Shown: positions 1 through 6,041, counted from the first letter of the stretch. The stretch is DNA of 7,030 nt from Hungateiclostridiaceae bacterium UBA3922 (GCA_002386045.1 DGEQ01000122.1:1814-8843), one strand, 5' to 3'. The notes: a model not told the origin generated them from the letters alone. Translations and numbers: made by a program.

Positions 1-536
1 ATATTTTTCAGTATGGCTTCCAGCGCGATATCCCAGAACTGCATCGCATCGCCGGCTCCCCCAACGGATACCAGCGAAAGCGGAGTCCGGAATATGATGT
101 AATACACCAGTTGCACGCCGTATACTACCGTAACGAGGATCGTCACGATGATGGATACCGTTTTGACCAGTTTCGCGGAAAATGCCCGAACTGCCAGGTA
201 AATGGCCGTACCGCCTGAAATGGCGAATATGACCGAGAAAAAATAGCCGGAAGACGGTTCCCGGAAAAGCCAGAACCTGTACACGGTCTCAAGGTATATT
301 ATAAGCATCACGAAAAAGCATAGCAGCCAGTAGTCGGAAATGGTCCTGCATAAGTTCCTGACACCCCATGAAGTCCTGAACTTTACTGCCCTTTCGTCAT
401 TTTCCCAGAAATCCCTTACGGTCTTCAGCGATCCCGAAACGAATTTTGCGACAGAGCCTGTCGCTTTTGAAAAAATCGCCTTCAGTTTTGCACCATTTAG
501 CCTGTTTATTATCTTGTCTCTTATTCCGGACGTCAT
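1..536 (-). CDS. LTA synthase-like membrane protein, N-terminal part (cut by window edge)
   Basis: The frame is open from an ATG at 536 to the left edge, giving 178 visible residues; the C-terminal part lies outside the window. A basic cytoplasmic stretch of about 65 residues is followed by three hydrophobic segments at about 68-84, 98-117 and 126-148. The patterns YLETVYRFWLF (81-91) and YGVQLVYYIIFRTPLSL (139-155), followed by GGAGDAMQFWD, resemble the multi-spanning N-terminus of clostridial LTA-synthase/sulfatase-fold phosphoglycerol transferases. In that family a five-helix anchor precedes an extracellular catalytic domain, which is not visible here. A purine-rich AGAAAGAAG precedes the ATG as a weak ribosome site. 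An extended -10 promoter lies about 73 nt upstream. The family call rests on membrane-region pattern only; another polytopic envelope protein is possible. It is not the same gene as the complete LTA-synthase homologue at 3978-5867. Confidence 0.72.
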   Translation of the reverse strand, partial: MTSGIRDKIINRLNGAKLKAIFSKATGSVAKFVSGSLKTVRDFWENDERAVKFRTSWGVRNLCRTISDYWLLCFFVMLIIYLETVYRFWLFREPSSGYFFSVIFAISGGTAIYLAVRAFSAKLVKTVSIIVTILVTVVYGVQLVYYIIFRTPLSLVSVGGAGDAMQFWDIALEAILKN

Positions 537-557
537 AAAACATCTTCTTTCTGCAGC

Positions 558-584
558 ACGACCGCCCGGATGGGAACCGGTCGT
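558..584 (-). promoter_or_regulatory. Hairpin in the 5' leader of the left-edge gene
   Basis: ACGACCG (558-564) and CGGTCGT (578-584) form a perfect 7-bp stem around a 13-nt loop. It lies within the predicted leader of the minus-strand gene, between its promoter (616-644) and its ribosome site. Its position allows an effect on translation or mRNA stability, but no known riboswitch or T-box signature is visible. Confidence 0.35.
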
Positions 585-615
585 ACCGCGCAGGTATTAT
601 TTCAACTAAAGATAT

Positions 616-644
616 ATTTTATCAGTTTTGCAGGTCAGCGGCAA
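616..644 (-). promoter_or_regulatory. Extended -10 promoter for the left-edge LTA-synthase-like gene
   Basis: Read on the minus strand, TTGCCG (644-639, 4/6 to the -35 consensus) is followed by 17 bp and TAAAAT (621-616, 5/6 to the -10). A TGn extension (TGA, 624-622) sits immediately before the -10. Transcription would start near 609-610, leaving a leader of about 73 nt before the ATG at 536. It is a sigma-A-type call by inspection. Confidence 0.6.
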
Positions 645-655
645 CAAAATAAGCA

Positions 656-669
656 TGCCGGCCCCGGCA
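656..669. repeat. GC-rich inverted repeat between divergent promoters
   Basis: TGCCGG-CC-CCGGCA is a perfect 6-bp inverted repeat. It is flanked by GCATG (653-657) and CATGC (670-674), which are also complementary. It sits upstream of both divergent promoters, nearer to the minus-strand one. A shared operator is possible, but GC-rich self-complementary runs can arise by chance. Confidence 0.35.
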
Positions 670-746
670 CATGCGGCCGCTCACCCGGTCAGTCATTAGT
701 ATTTCCGGAATCCATATCCCTTCAGCATCACTTTTGCGGCCAGTTT

Positions 747-775
747 TTGCAATTTACAGAAAAGAATGATATAAG
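747..775 (+). promoter_or_regulatory. Extended -10 promoter for the amidohydrolase gene
   Basis: TTGCAA (747-752) is followed by a 17-bp spacer and TATAAG (770-775, 5/6), with TG at 767-768 giving the extended element TGATATAAG. The predicted start near 781-783 leaves a leader of about 60 nt before the ATG at 844. This is among the clearest sigma-A-type promoters in the window. Confidence 0.65.
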
Positions 776-843
776 TTATATGACAGGCGATCGATCCGAT
801 CCGACGGCATCCTGTCGCCATAAACAGCAAGGGAGTCCTGCAG

Positions 844-1635
844 ATGAACGGTATCATAGACATACATGCCCACATCTTCCCGGGGAAAATCGCGGAAAAA
901 GCCGTCAGTTCCATCGGAAGATACTATGGCGTAGAAATGAGCCGTAAAGGCACAGTAGAGGACCTGCTCGAAAGCGGGGGCAGGATAAATGTCAGGAAAT
1001 ACGTGGTGCATTCGTCCGCAACTGTCGTGGAACAGGTCAGGCCGATCAACGACTTTATTGCCGAAATGCAATCGGCCCATCCTGAACTCATAGGGTTCGC
1101 AACGCTGCATCCGGGTCTTGGGAACGTGTCTGCCGAAGTGGACAGGATAATCGGGCTCGGTCTCAAAGGGATCAAGCTGCACCCGGAATTCCAGCATTTC
1201 TCCATCGACGATGACGATATGATGCCCATATATGAAGCCGTGGAGGGAAGGCTTCCCGTACTGATGCACATGGGAGATGAAAACGTGGACTCTTCGAGTC
1301 CGGCAAGGCTTTCCAGGGTTCTCACCAGGTTTCCCCGCCTCGTCGTCATTGCGGCGCATTTCGGGGGATACAGGATGTGGGATCTTTCATGCAAATACCT
1401 CATTGGCAGGAATGTCTACATGGATACTTCAAGCACACTGGCTTTCATCAGCACGGATCATGCTGCGGACATGATCAGGAAGCACGGTGCGGATAAGATG
1501 CTGTTCGGTTCCGACTACCCGATGTGGGACCATCGGGAAGAACTCGAAAGGTTCATGGCCCTCGACCTGACAGAAGAGGAGCGGAAGGCCATCCTTTACG
1601 GAAACGCTGAAAATCTGCTGATGAACGGATGCTGA
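844..1635 (+). CDS. Amidohydro_2-type metal-dependent hydrolase
   Basis: This 263-residue protein is complete and of normal length for a compact TIM-barrel amidohydrolase. Visible metal-site residues in order are H8 and H10 (IDIHAH, end of strand 1), H142 (LMHMGD), H172 (AAHFGG) and D224 (FGSDYP, end of strand 8). KLHPEFQ at 111-117 is also typical of the Amidohydro_2 group (PF04909), which includes decarboxylases and lactone or amide hydrolases. There is no signal peptide or membrane segment, so it is cytoplasmic. The start is supported by AAGGGAG at 829-835, 8 nt before the ATG. It is apparently monocistronic: its own promoter lies upstream, a hairpin follows 9 nt after the stop, and the next gene is convergent. 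The substrate cannot be told from sequence; no neighbouring pathway gene helps. Confidence 0.9.
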   Translation: MNGIIDIHAHIFPGKIAEKAVSSIGRYYGVEMSRKGTVEDLLESGGRINVRKYVVHSSATVVEQVRPINDFIAEMQSAHPELIGFATLHPGLGNVSAEVDRIIGLGLKGIKLHPEFQHFSIDDDDMMPIYEAVEGRLPVLMHMGDENVDSSSPARLSRVLTRFPRLVVIAAHFGGYRMWDLSCKYLIGRNVYMDTSSTLAFISTDHAADMIRKHGADKMLFGSDYPMWDHREELERFMALDLTEEERKAILYGNAENLLMNGC

Positions 1636-1644
1636 AAAGCTTCC

Positions 1645-1696
1645 GGCGGGAGAGCAGAAGCACCGGAATGACGTATGCTCATGCTCTCCCGCCTTT
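1645..1696 (+). terminator. Hairpin terminator after the amidohydrolase, possibly bidirectional
   Basis: GGCGGGAGAGCA (1645-1656) pairs perfectly with TGCTCTCCCGCC (1682-1693) over 12 bp, with a 25-nt loop, and is followed by TTT. It begins 9 nt after the stop codon. The T-run is short and the loop long, so it may act with Rho or as a 3' end stabiliser. On the minus strand a TTTT lies a few bases past the stem, so it may also end transcription from the GH10 gene. Confidence 0.6.
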
Positions 1697-1711
1697 CAAA
1701 TCCAGGTCCCG

Positions 1712-1737
1712 ATATTCCGGCCTTAACCGGCCGATAT
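1712..1737. repeat. Second small hairpin between convergent genes
   Basis: CGGCC (1718-1722) and GGCCG (1729-1733) form a stem around TTAACC. After a 2-nt bulge on one side, ATAT (1712-1715) can pair with ATAT (1734-1737). It lies about 30 bp past the stop of the minus-strand GH10 gene and has no T-run. It may be part of that gene's 3' end. Confidence 0.35.
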
Positions 1738-1766
1738 GCCGGCAGTCCATGATACCGGGTGTAAAA

Positions 1767-3005
1767 TCACAATACTATCTCGGCAGGGAATATATCCTTA
1801 CCAACCGTGACCTTTGCCTTCTCTCCCATCACTTCGATCTCATAATCGCCCCTGAAGCCGCTTACTACAATTGATCCCGTTTCATCGGTCACGAGTTTCG
1901 CCGGCTTTGTCCACCATTCATCCTTAACGAGGCGGCGCAGGGCCTCATAAGCAGGCTTTGCCTTGCTGTCGGTCGTCACGAGGCCTGAAGGCGCTTTCAG
2001 CCATCCTCCGTCGGTAAATCCCCACCACGTGATGGATTCGACATGCGGATCGGCAAACAGCGTCCTGTAATGGGTCTCGAGTTCAGATGCCTGTCTTTCC
2101 AGTCCTTCCGGCGTCGAAGGCCATTCATCCACGACATAATCGTTCAGGTCTATTATGTGCGGCGGCATCAGGTGGCCCGACACGAGCGTGTTTTCGGTGA
2201 AATGGAGCGGAAGGTTGAACCTGGAGTACCGTTCCAGGACCCTCTGCGTCTTTTCCACGCCCCAGTAGCCCTGGTGCATGTGCGACTGTATGCCTATGGC
2301 GTCAATGGGCACGCCGGCCTCGAGGCACCCTTCGATCAGTATCTCGTACGACTCGGAAGTTTCAAAATCGTTTATAAGAAGCACTGCGTCAGGATTCGCC
2401 TTCTTCGCCGCGGCAAACACTTCCCTCACCAGGCGTATGCGGCCGAGTTCCTTGCATATGCGTGTGATGCCGTTGTCGTACTTGTCGAATATGGGCATTA
2501 TCACGACCTCGTTTATAACGTCCCATATATCGACTATGCCGGCAAAATTGGTCACGTCGCGGCGTATCCTGTTCAACTGGACTGCGAGGATGTCCCTGTT
2601 GCTAAGTTCCAGCAGCCAGGGCGCTGTCGCGGTGTGCCAGCAGAGCGGATGACCTTTCAGCACGACTCCCCGCTCGATCAGCCAATTCGATGCTTTTTTG
2701 TAGCTTTCGGTTTCCGGGTTGCCCCTTACAGGTTCGAACCTTCCCCAGTAGAACGGAAGGGTCGTGTAGTTGAAAACATCGAGGAACAGCCTGAACCTCT
2801 CTTCAGCCAGCTCCCTGTCCCTGCCCTGCAGCCAGCCGTTGACATACGGTATTACGCTGAACTCGGTGCACCCGAACAGGAACTCGTGGCTGACCTGTTT
2901 TGCGGCAACTTCCTGGTTTTTGACCGGTGTTCCGTCCTTCCTCCTGATCGTTACCTTCCTGGATCCTTTGCGATGTTTCAGTGGATCATTGTGCACTTCC
3001 GCCAT
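1767..3005 (-). CDS. GH10 endo-1,4-beta-xylanase, no signal peptide
   Basis: This 412-residue protein has glycoside hydrolase family 10 hallmarks. GHPLCWH (118-124) is the -1 subsite region. WDVINE (161-166) carries the acid/base E166 after N165. GIQSHMH (238-244) carries the conserved H242. HFTEN (268-272) carries the nucleophile E271, and ITWWGFTDGGW (325-335) holds the cleft tryptophans. Residues about 15-45 look like a small beta domain (VTIRRKDGTPV), and about 370-412 form a second beta-rich tail; both occur in a GH10 subgroup. The enzyme would cleave beta-1,4-xylan or xylo-oligosaccharides with retention. The N-terminus is hydrophilic without a secretion signal, so a cytoplasmic role on imported oligosaccharides is inferred. 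AGGAGGGG at 3018-3011, 5 nt before the ATG, fixes the start. No transporter or other xylan gene is in view. Confidence 0.93.
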   Translation of the reverse strand: MAEVHNDPLKHRKGSRKVTIRRKDGTPVKNQEVAAKQVSHEFLFGCTEFSVIPYVNGWLQGRDRELAEERFRLFLDVFNYTTLPFYWGRFEPVRGNPETESYKKASNWLIERGVVLKGHPLCWHTATAPWLLELSNRDILAVQLNRIRRDVTNFAGIVDIWDVINEVVIMPIFDKYDNGITRICKELGRIRLVREVFAAAKKANPDAVLLINDFETSESYEILIEGCLEAGVPIDAIGIQSHMHQGYWGVEKTQRVLERYSRFNLPLHFTENTLVSGHLMPPHIIDLNDYVVDEWPSTPEGLERQASELETHYRTLFADPHVESITWWGFTDGGWLKAPSGLVTTDSKAKPAYEALRRLVKDEWWTKPAKLVTDETGSIVVSGFRGDYEIEVMGEKAKVTVGKDIFPAEIVL

Positions 3006-3025
3006 GATCGCCCCTCCTGACTTTA

Positions 3026-3055
3026 TTATTTAGATAACATACCGGCGGTAAATAA
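3026..3055 (-). promoter_or_regulatory. A/T-rich inverted repeat upstream of the GH10 gene, candidate operator
   Basis: TTATTTA (3026-3032) and TAAATAA (3049-3055) are perfect 7-bp arms separated by 16 bp. The element ends 8 bp from the Shine-Dalgarno sequence of the GH10 gene. Its position suits a repressor site or promoter overlap, but no regulator gene is nearby and no clear promoter is seen in this gap. Confidence 0.35.
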
Positions 3056-3104
3056 CGTCCGGTTTTACCACTCGCGTGATCCGGCTGCCTGCCGGCCTGC
3101 GCCG

Positions 3105-3167
3105 TCTGCATGGTCCGGATATCCAGGCATGAGGGTGCCCGGTGACCGGGTCATCTGCATGGTTCGG
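3105..3167. repeat. Short direct repeat and palindrome in the GH10/MBL gap
   Basis: TCTGCATGGTCCGG (3105-3118) recurs as TCTGCATGGTTCGG (3154-3167), 13 of 14 bases, 49 bp apart. Between them lie the palindromes GGATATCC (3117-3124) and CCCGGTGACCGGG (3138-3150). No T-run follows, so an intrinsic terminator for the MBL gene is not evident. The function is unknown. Confidence 0.4.
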
Positions 3168-3183
3168 TTGCCCGGGTATCCGA

Positions 3184-3834
3184 TTACTTGAGCAGGACGC
3201 CCTTTATCTGCTTGTCCAGTCCGCGGATGAAAGTTTCCCCGTCTTCAGCGGTGCCTGCAACATCACCGTAGTGCATAGGCACTGCGACTGCCGGTTTTAT
3301 GATGTTGGCAGCCCTGGCAGCTTCATCTGCATCCATCGTGTATGTACCGCCGACAGGCAGGAACACTACGTCTGCCCTGACATCCTCCATTTCAGGGATC
3401 AGGTCCGTATCTCCCGCAAAGTAATAGTCCGCGCCGTCGATGTTCACGATGTAGCCGACCCAGTTTCTGTCCTTTTCGTGGAACTTCTTGCCCACGTTGT
3501 ACATCGGGACAGTGGAAAATTTTACTCCGCCCACCTCATAACTTTCCGAGGGCTTTACTGCCGTCACGTTTCCAAAACCCGCATCGGCAAGCATCGCAGC
3601 GCTGCTTTCAGGAGCGATGAAGGCCGTATCTTCCCTGGCCAGCTTCCTGATATCCTCCACAGAAAGATGATCGAAATGGTCATGTGTAACGAATATGAGA
3701 TCTGCGTCTTTCGGGTCTCCCTCGATCTTAAAGGGATCGAAATAAAATACTTTGTCCCGCTGGATGCGGATCGTCGCGTTTTTCATCAGGCTTACGCCCT
3801 TGAGCAAAGCATCTTCATTTCCCGGATTCTTCAC
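3184..3834 (-). CDS. Metallo-beta-lactamase-fold metal-dependent hydrolase
   Basis: The protein has 216 residues from the GTG at 3834. The metal motif THDHFDH carries H51, H53, D55 and H56. Further ligands are H119 (KKFHEKD), D142 (AGDTD) and H188 (PMHYGD). This compact form, without added domains, resembles the UPF0173/UlaG-like group of the MBL superfamily, often annotated only as metal-dependent hydrolase; the substrate is unknown. It is cytoplasmic, with no signal peptide. The frame is open further upstream to a TTG at 3858 and an ATG at 3852, but the strong AAGGAGG at 3849-3843 lies 8 nt before the GTG and would be inside the longer version, so the GTG is preferred. It lies 143 bp after the LTA-synthase gene and 178 bp before the GH10 gene on the same strand, probably with its own promoter. 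Confidence 0.88.
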   Translation of the reverse strand: MKNPGNEDALLKGVSLMKNATIRIQRDKVFYFDPFKIEGDPKDADLIFVTHDHFDHLSVEDIRKLAREDTAFIAPESSAAMLADAGFGNVTAVKPSESYEVGGVKFSTVPMYNVGKKFHEKDRNWVGYIVNIDGADYYFAGDTDLIPEMEDVRADVVFLPVGGTYTMDADEAARAANIIKPAVAVPMHYGDVAGTAEDGETFIRGLDKQIKGVLLK

Positions 3835-3842
3835 CGATATCG

Positions 3843-3849
3843 CCTCCTT
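3843..3849 (-). promoter_or_regulatory. Ribosome binding site deciding the MBL gene start
   Basis: AAGGAGG on the minus strand lies 8 nt upstream of the GTG at 3834. The upstream ATG at 3852 and TTG at 3858 have no comparable site before them; they fall next to the doubled TATAAT instead. This makes the GTG the best start. Confidence 0.75.
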
Positions 3850-3857
3850 CATATCCA

Positions 3858-3877
3858 ATTATAACGCATTATAACGC
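3858..3877 (-). promoter_or_regulatory. Doubled -10 box upstream of the MBL gene
   Basis: On the minus strand GCGTTATAAT occurs twice in perfect tandem (3877-3868 and 3867-3858), giving two consensus TATAAT boxes 10 bp apart. No good -35 lies 16-18 bp upstream of either; the sequence there is part of the GGGAAA-type repeats at 3886-3918. A start from either box would leave a short leader ahead of the AAGGAGG; only the upstream box leaves a comfortable distance. Confidence 0.5.
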
Positions 3878-3885
3878 AATATTCA

Positions 3886-3918
3886 GGGGAAAGTTTCCCG
3901 CACGGGTAAAATTTCCCG
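3886..3918. repeat. Two tandem palindromic 15-mers, candidate operator
   Basis: On the minus strand CGGGAAATTTTACCC (3918-3904) and CGGGAAACTTTCCCC (3900-3886) match at 13 of 15 bases with a period of 18 bp. The second contains the perfect palindrome GGGAAA-G-TTTCCC when read on the plus strand (3887-3899). They overlap the expected -35 zone of the doubled -10 at 3858-3877. This is how a paired repressor or activator site is often placed, but no matching regulator is known to me. Confidence 0.45.
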
Positions 3919-3977
3919 GCGGGCATTGCTGCCATCCGCGTAAAATACTCCCGGAACGCCTTTCAGGAACGGCACGG

Positions 3978-5867
3978 TCACTGCGCCGCTTCCTTGTCCA
4001 TCAGCATATAGTACTGGATCATGCCGTACATCCTGAGCAGTTCCTTCGTCTCCTTCGAAGGTTTTTCGGTGAACCTGTCCTTTTCCTTAATGAAGCGGCT
4101 GGTTATGACCGGGACTTCCTTCCTCAGTTCCGACAGGTAATTGAAGTAATTCCCGCCGTTGATGCCGACTGCCTCGAGCAGTTCGACCGCAAGATAATTG
4201 ACGCTTATCTGCGGGCCCTGGCCTTTTTTCACCGTTATCCCGTTTTCAAGCAGCAGCTTTTCGGCGGATCCGTTGATCAGTATGAAATAGGGCGTTTCGT
4301 ACTTGTTCAGATACTCCTGCAGGGACCCATCCGCATCCGTTTTGAAACCCAGCGCCCTGTACCCGCTGTCGTTCTCTCCCAGCCACGGCAGGTGGTCCGA
4401 GAAATAAATGAGCACCACCGGCTCCTCCATTTCCATCACCGAATCGGCGAGCCAACCGAGGGCCCTGTCGCAGCGCATGAGTCCGTTCAGGTAGTTGTTG
4501 AGGATATTGTATGTCGGCTCGTCCATGTATTCGTTCTTTTTAAGTATCTGCGGATAGCCAAGGTCCCTCTTCGAGTAGGGACCGTGGTTGTCTATGTCGA
4601 CCACGAACTGGAAAAACGGCCTGCCAGGTTCCCTGTCCAGGTGTTCTTTGAATTTCTCAAGCATGAACTCCGCAGTATCCTGGTCAGAAATATACCCGTG
4701 GTTTATCTCGACCTTCTCCAGGTCCATGTCCTTTTTGAAATAGATGCTGTCAAAACCGAAAAACTTATAAACGTTGACCCGGTTGTAGAACCATGATTCG
4801 CCGGGGTGGAACGCCATCGTGGCATACCCGAGCTTCTCCAGCACCCTTGCCAGCGAAAACGTGTCATGCCTGATGTAGTATGAGTACGGGCTCGTCAGTT
4901 CAGGCATGACGGGCATCGAATGGCCTGTAAGGAACGAGAATTCAGTATTTGCAGTACCTCCTCCGAAAACGTTCGTCACTATCCTTCCGTGGTAGGCCAT
5001 CCTCTTTATCCTGTTGAAGTTGGAAAGCGGGTCATACCCCTCGTTGAACTCGATGCCTGGTATCCTGTCGATATCGTAGAACGCCTCTCCCATGACTGCC
5101 ATGATATGGGGCAGCCTGCCGCTGACCAGCGGCCGGTCGGGCTCGGCGTATTTGGCCAGTTCCCGGATCACCTGTTCCCTGTCATAGTCTTCGGGCTTGA
5201 TCGACCGGTAAGCGCCGGTGCGTACGAGGAACGAGTACATGAACCCCCTGGATTTGTAGAGGTTGACCCTGGAGTATATGGAGCCGTCCACCTGGAAGCT
5301 GTCATACAGCGACGTCTTCTTGTAAATGCCGAAAAACGACAGCAGGAACAGCACGACGACGGCAAAGGCTCCCGCCGTCCTCACGGACCATTTCAGCTTT
5401 TCAGACCTGACGAAAATGAACAGCAGCACTGTGAAAACGATCCAGAAAACCAGGCTCGCTACCGTTACCCTGTCAAAAGGCAGTTCGGTTATCCTGACCA
5501 CCGTGGCGGCTTCCGTGCCCAGCAGCACGTCTGCCGGTGTGAAAGGTTCCTCCCTCAGTTCCATCATGAACCGGTTGACGATATGGGCGATGATATACAC
5601 TCCGCCTGCAACGCCGAACGCCACCCAGTGCCTTGAGCTCACGTGATACAGCAGCATCATCAGGAGCAGCAGCGGCAGCATGTTCAGCAGGAACAGCAGC
5701 GGAGAACGGACATACCTGAGGATGTTGCGGATATCCACAACGTCGGAAAGCAGTATGCCCAGAACAGACAAGCCCAGTGAAAAAATGAGAACTGCCAGCA
5801 GATTTATGTAATAGTTTCTGATAACGATCCTATGTCCATCCCTGTAAATCAGCGATTTTTCCGTCAC
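3978..5867 (-). CDS. LTA synthase family glycerophosphotransferase (sulfatase fold)
   Basis: This complete 629-residue protein has five membrane helices near 20-41, 55-77, 83-103, 135-153 and 163-181, then an extracellular alkaline-phosphatase/sulfatase-fold domain from about 250. Catalytic features align with LtaS: E261 (VMGEAF), the nucleophile T305 in GGGTANTEF (302-310), H354 (AFHPG), H428 (DNHGPY), and D490-H491 (FSDHLP). The family uses a Mn-type metal site to move glycerophosphate from phosphatidylglycerol onto an envelope polymer outside the membrane. The GGGTANTEF version is common in clostridial paralogues, so the acceptor may not be classical lipoteichoic acid. The start is GTG at 5867 with GGGAGG 9 nt before it. 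An extended -10 promoter lies about 140 bp upstream. No glycolipid-anchor or teichoic acid gene lies beside it. Confidence 0.93.
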   Translation of the reverse strand: MTEKSLIYRDGHRIVIRNYYINLLAVLIFSLGLSVLGILLSDVVDIRNILRYVRSPLLFLLNMLPLLLLMMLLYHVSSRHWVAFGVAGGVYIIAHIVNRFMMELREEPFTPADVLLGTEAATVVRITELPFDRVTVASLVFWIVFTVLLFIFVRSEKLKWSVRTAGAFAVVVLFLLSFFGIYKKTSLYDSFQVDGSIYSRVNLYKSRGFMYSFLVRTGAYRSIKPEDYDREQVIRELAKYAEPDRPLVSGRLPHIMAVMGEAFYDIDRIPGIEFNEGYDPLSNFNRIKRMAYHGRIVTNVFGGGTANTEFSFLTGHSMPVMPELTSPYSYYIRHDTFSLARVLEKLGYATMAFHPGESWFYNRVNVYKFFGFDSIYFKKDMDLEKVEINHGYISDQDTAEFMLEKFKEHLDREPGRPFFQFVVDIDNHGPYSKRDLGYPQILKKNEYMDEPTYNILNNYLNGLMRCDRALGWLADSVMEMEEPVVLIYFSDHLPWLGENDSGYRALGFKTDADGSLQEYLNKYETPYFILINGSAEKLLLENGITVKKGQGPQISVNYLAVELLEAVGINGGNYFNYLSELRKEVPVITSRFIKEKDRFTEKPSKETKELLRMYGMIQYYMLMDKEAAQ

Positions 5868-5876
5868 CTGTCACAA

Positions 5877-5882
5877 CCTCCC
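5877..5882 (-). promoter_or_regulatory. Ribosome binding site for the GTG-started LTA synthase gene
   Basis: GGGAGG on the minus strand lies 9 nt before the GTG at 5867. There is no in-frame ATG nearby to compete, so the GTG start is supported. Confidence 0.7.
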
Positions 5883-6005
5883 GGAACTGTGTGTTTTACT
5901 ATTTTTAGCATTAGTATCTGTTGCTATACCCCGGCATCTCCTGCCGTGCAGCTGGAGCAGCATAACCTGGAATGGAAGCAGATGATGTCCATTGCCCCAT
6001 TTGAA

Positions 6006-6033
6006 ATTATAGCACATTTTTGAGGCCAGTCAT
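6006..6033 (-). promoter_or_regulatory. Extended -10 promoter for the LTA synthase gene
   Basis: On the minus strand ATGACT (6033-6028, 4/6 to the -35) is followed by 16 bp and a perfect TATAAT (6011-6006), with TGC at 6014-6012 forming TGCTATAAT. Transcription would begin near 5999, leaving a leader of about 130 nt. In the rest of the 5868-6125 gap I see no known riboswitch. Confidence 0.6.
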
Positions 6034-6041
6034 GATCTGGT

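Noticed and set aside
754..1359. Minus-strand frame of 201 codons opposite the amidohydrolase
   Set aside because: It is rich in His, Arg and Asp as expected of an antisense frame and has no family signal; the plus strand has promoter, ribosome site and metal motifs.
2043..3020. Long plus-strand open frame of 325 codons antisense to the GH10 gene
   Set aside because: It is a mirror of the GH10 coding strand; its translation shows no family motif, while the opposite strand has complete GH10 catalytic motifs and a strong ribosome site.
3019..3060. TTTACC - 16 bp - AATAAT as a promoter for the GH10 gene
   Set aside because: It would start transcription within a few bases of the Shine-Dalgarno sequence, leaving too little leader; kept only as a possible operator region.
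3138..3150. CCCGGTGACCGGG as an intrinsic terminator for the MBL gene
   Set aside because: The stem is short (5 bp around a 3-nt loop) and no T-run follows on the minus strand.
3142..3864. Plus-strand open frame of 240 codons across the MBL gene
   Set aside because: Its sequence has no recognisable domain and is the antisense shadow of a gene with intact HxHxDH and other metal ligands.
4920..5636. Plus-strand open frame of 238 codons over the LTA synthase membrane region
   Set aside because: Its composition is an antisense by-product of hydrophobic helix codons; no ribosome site or motif.
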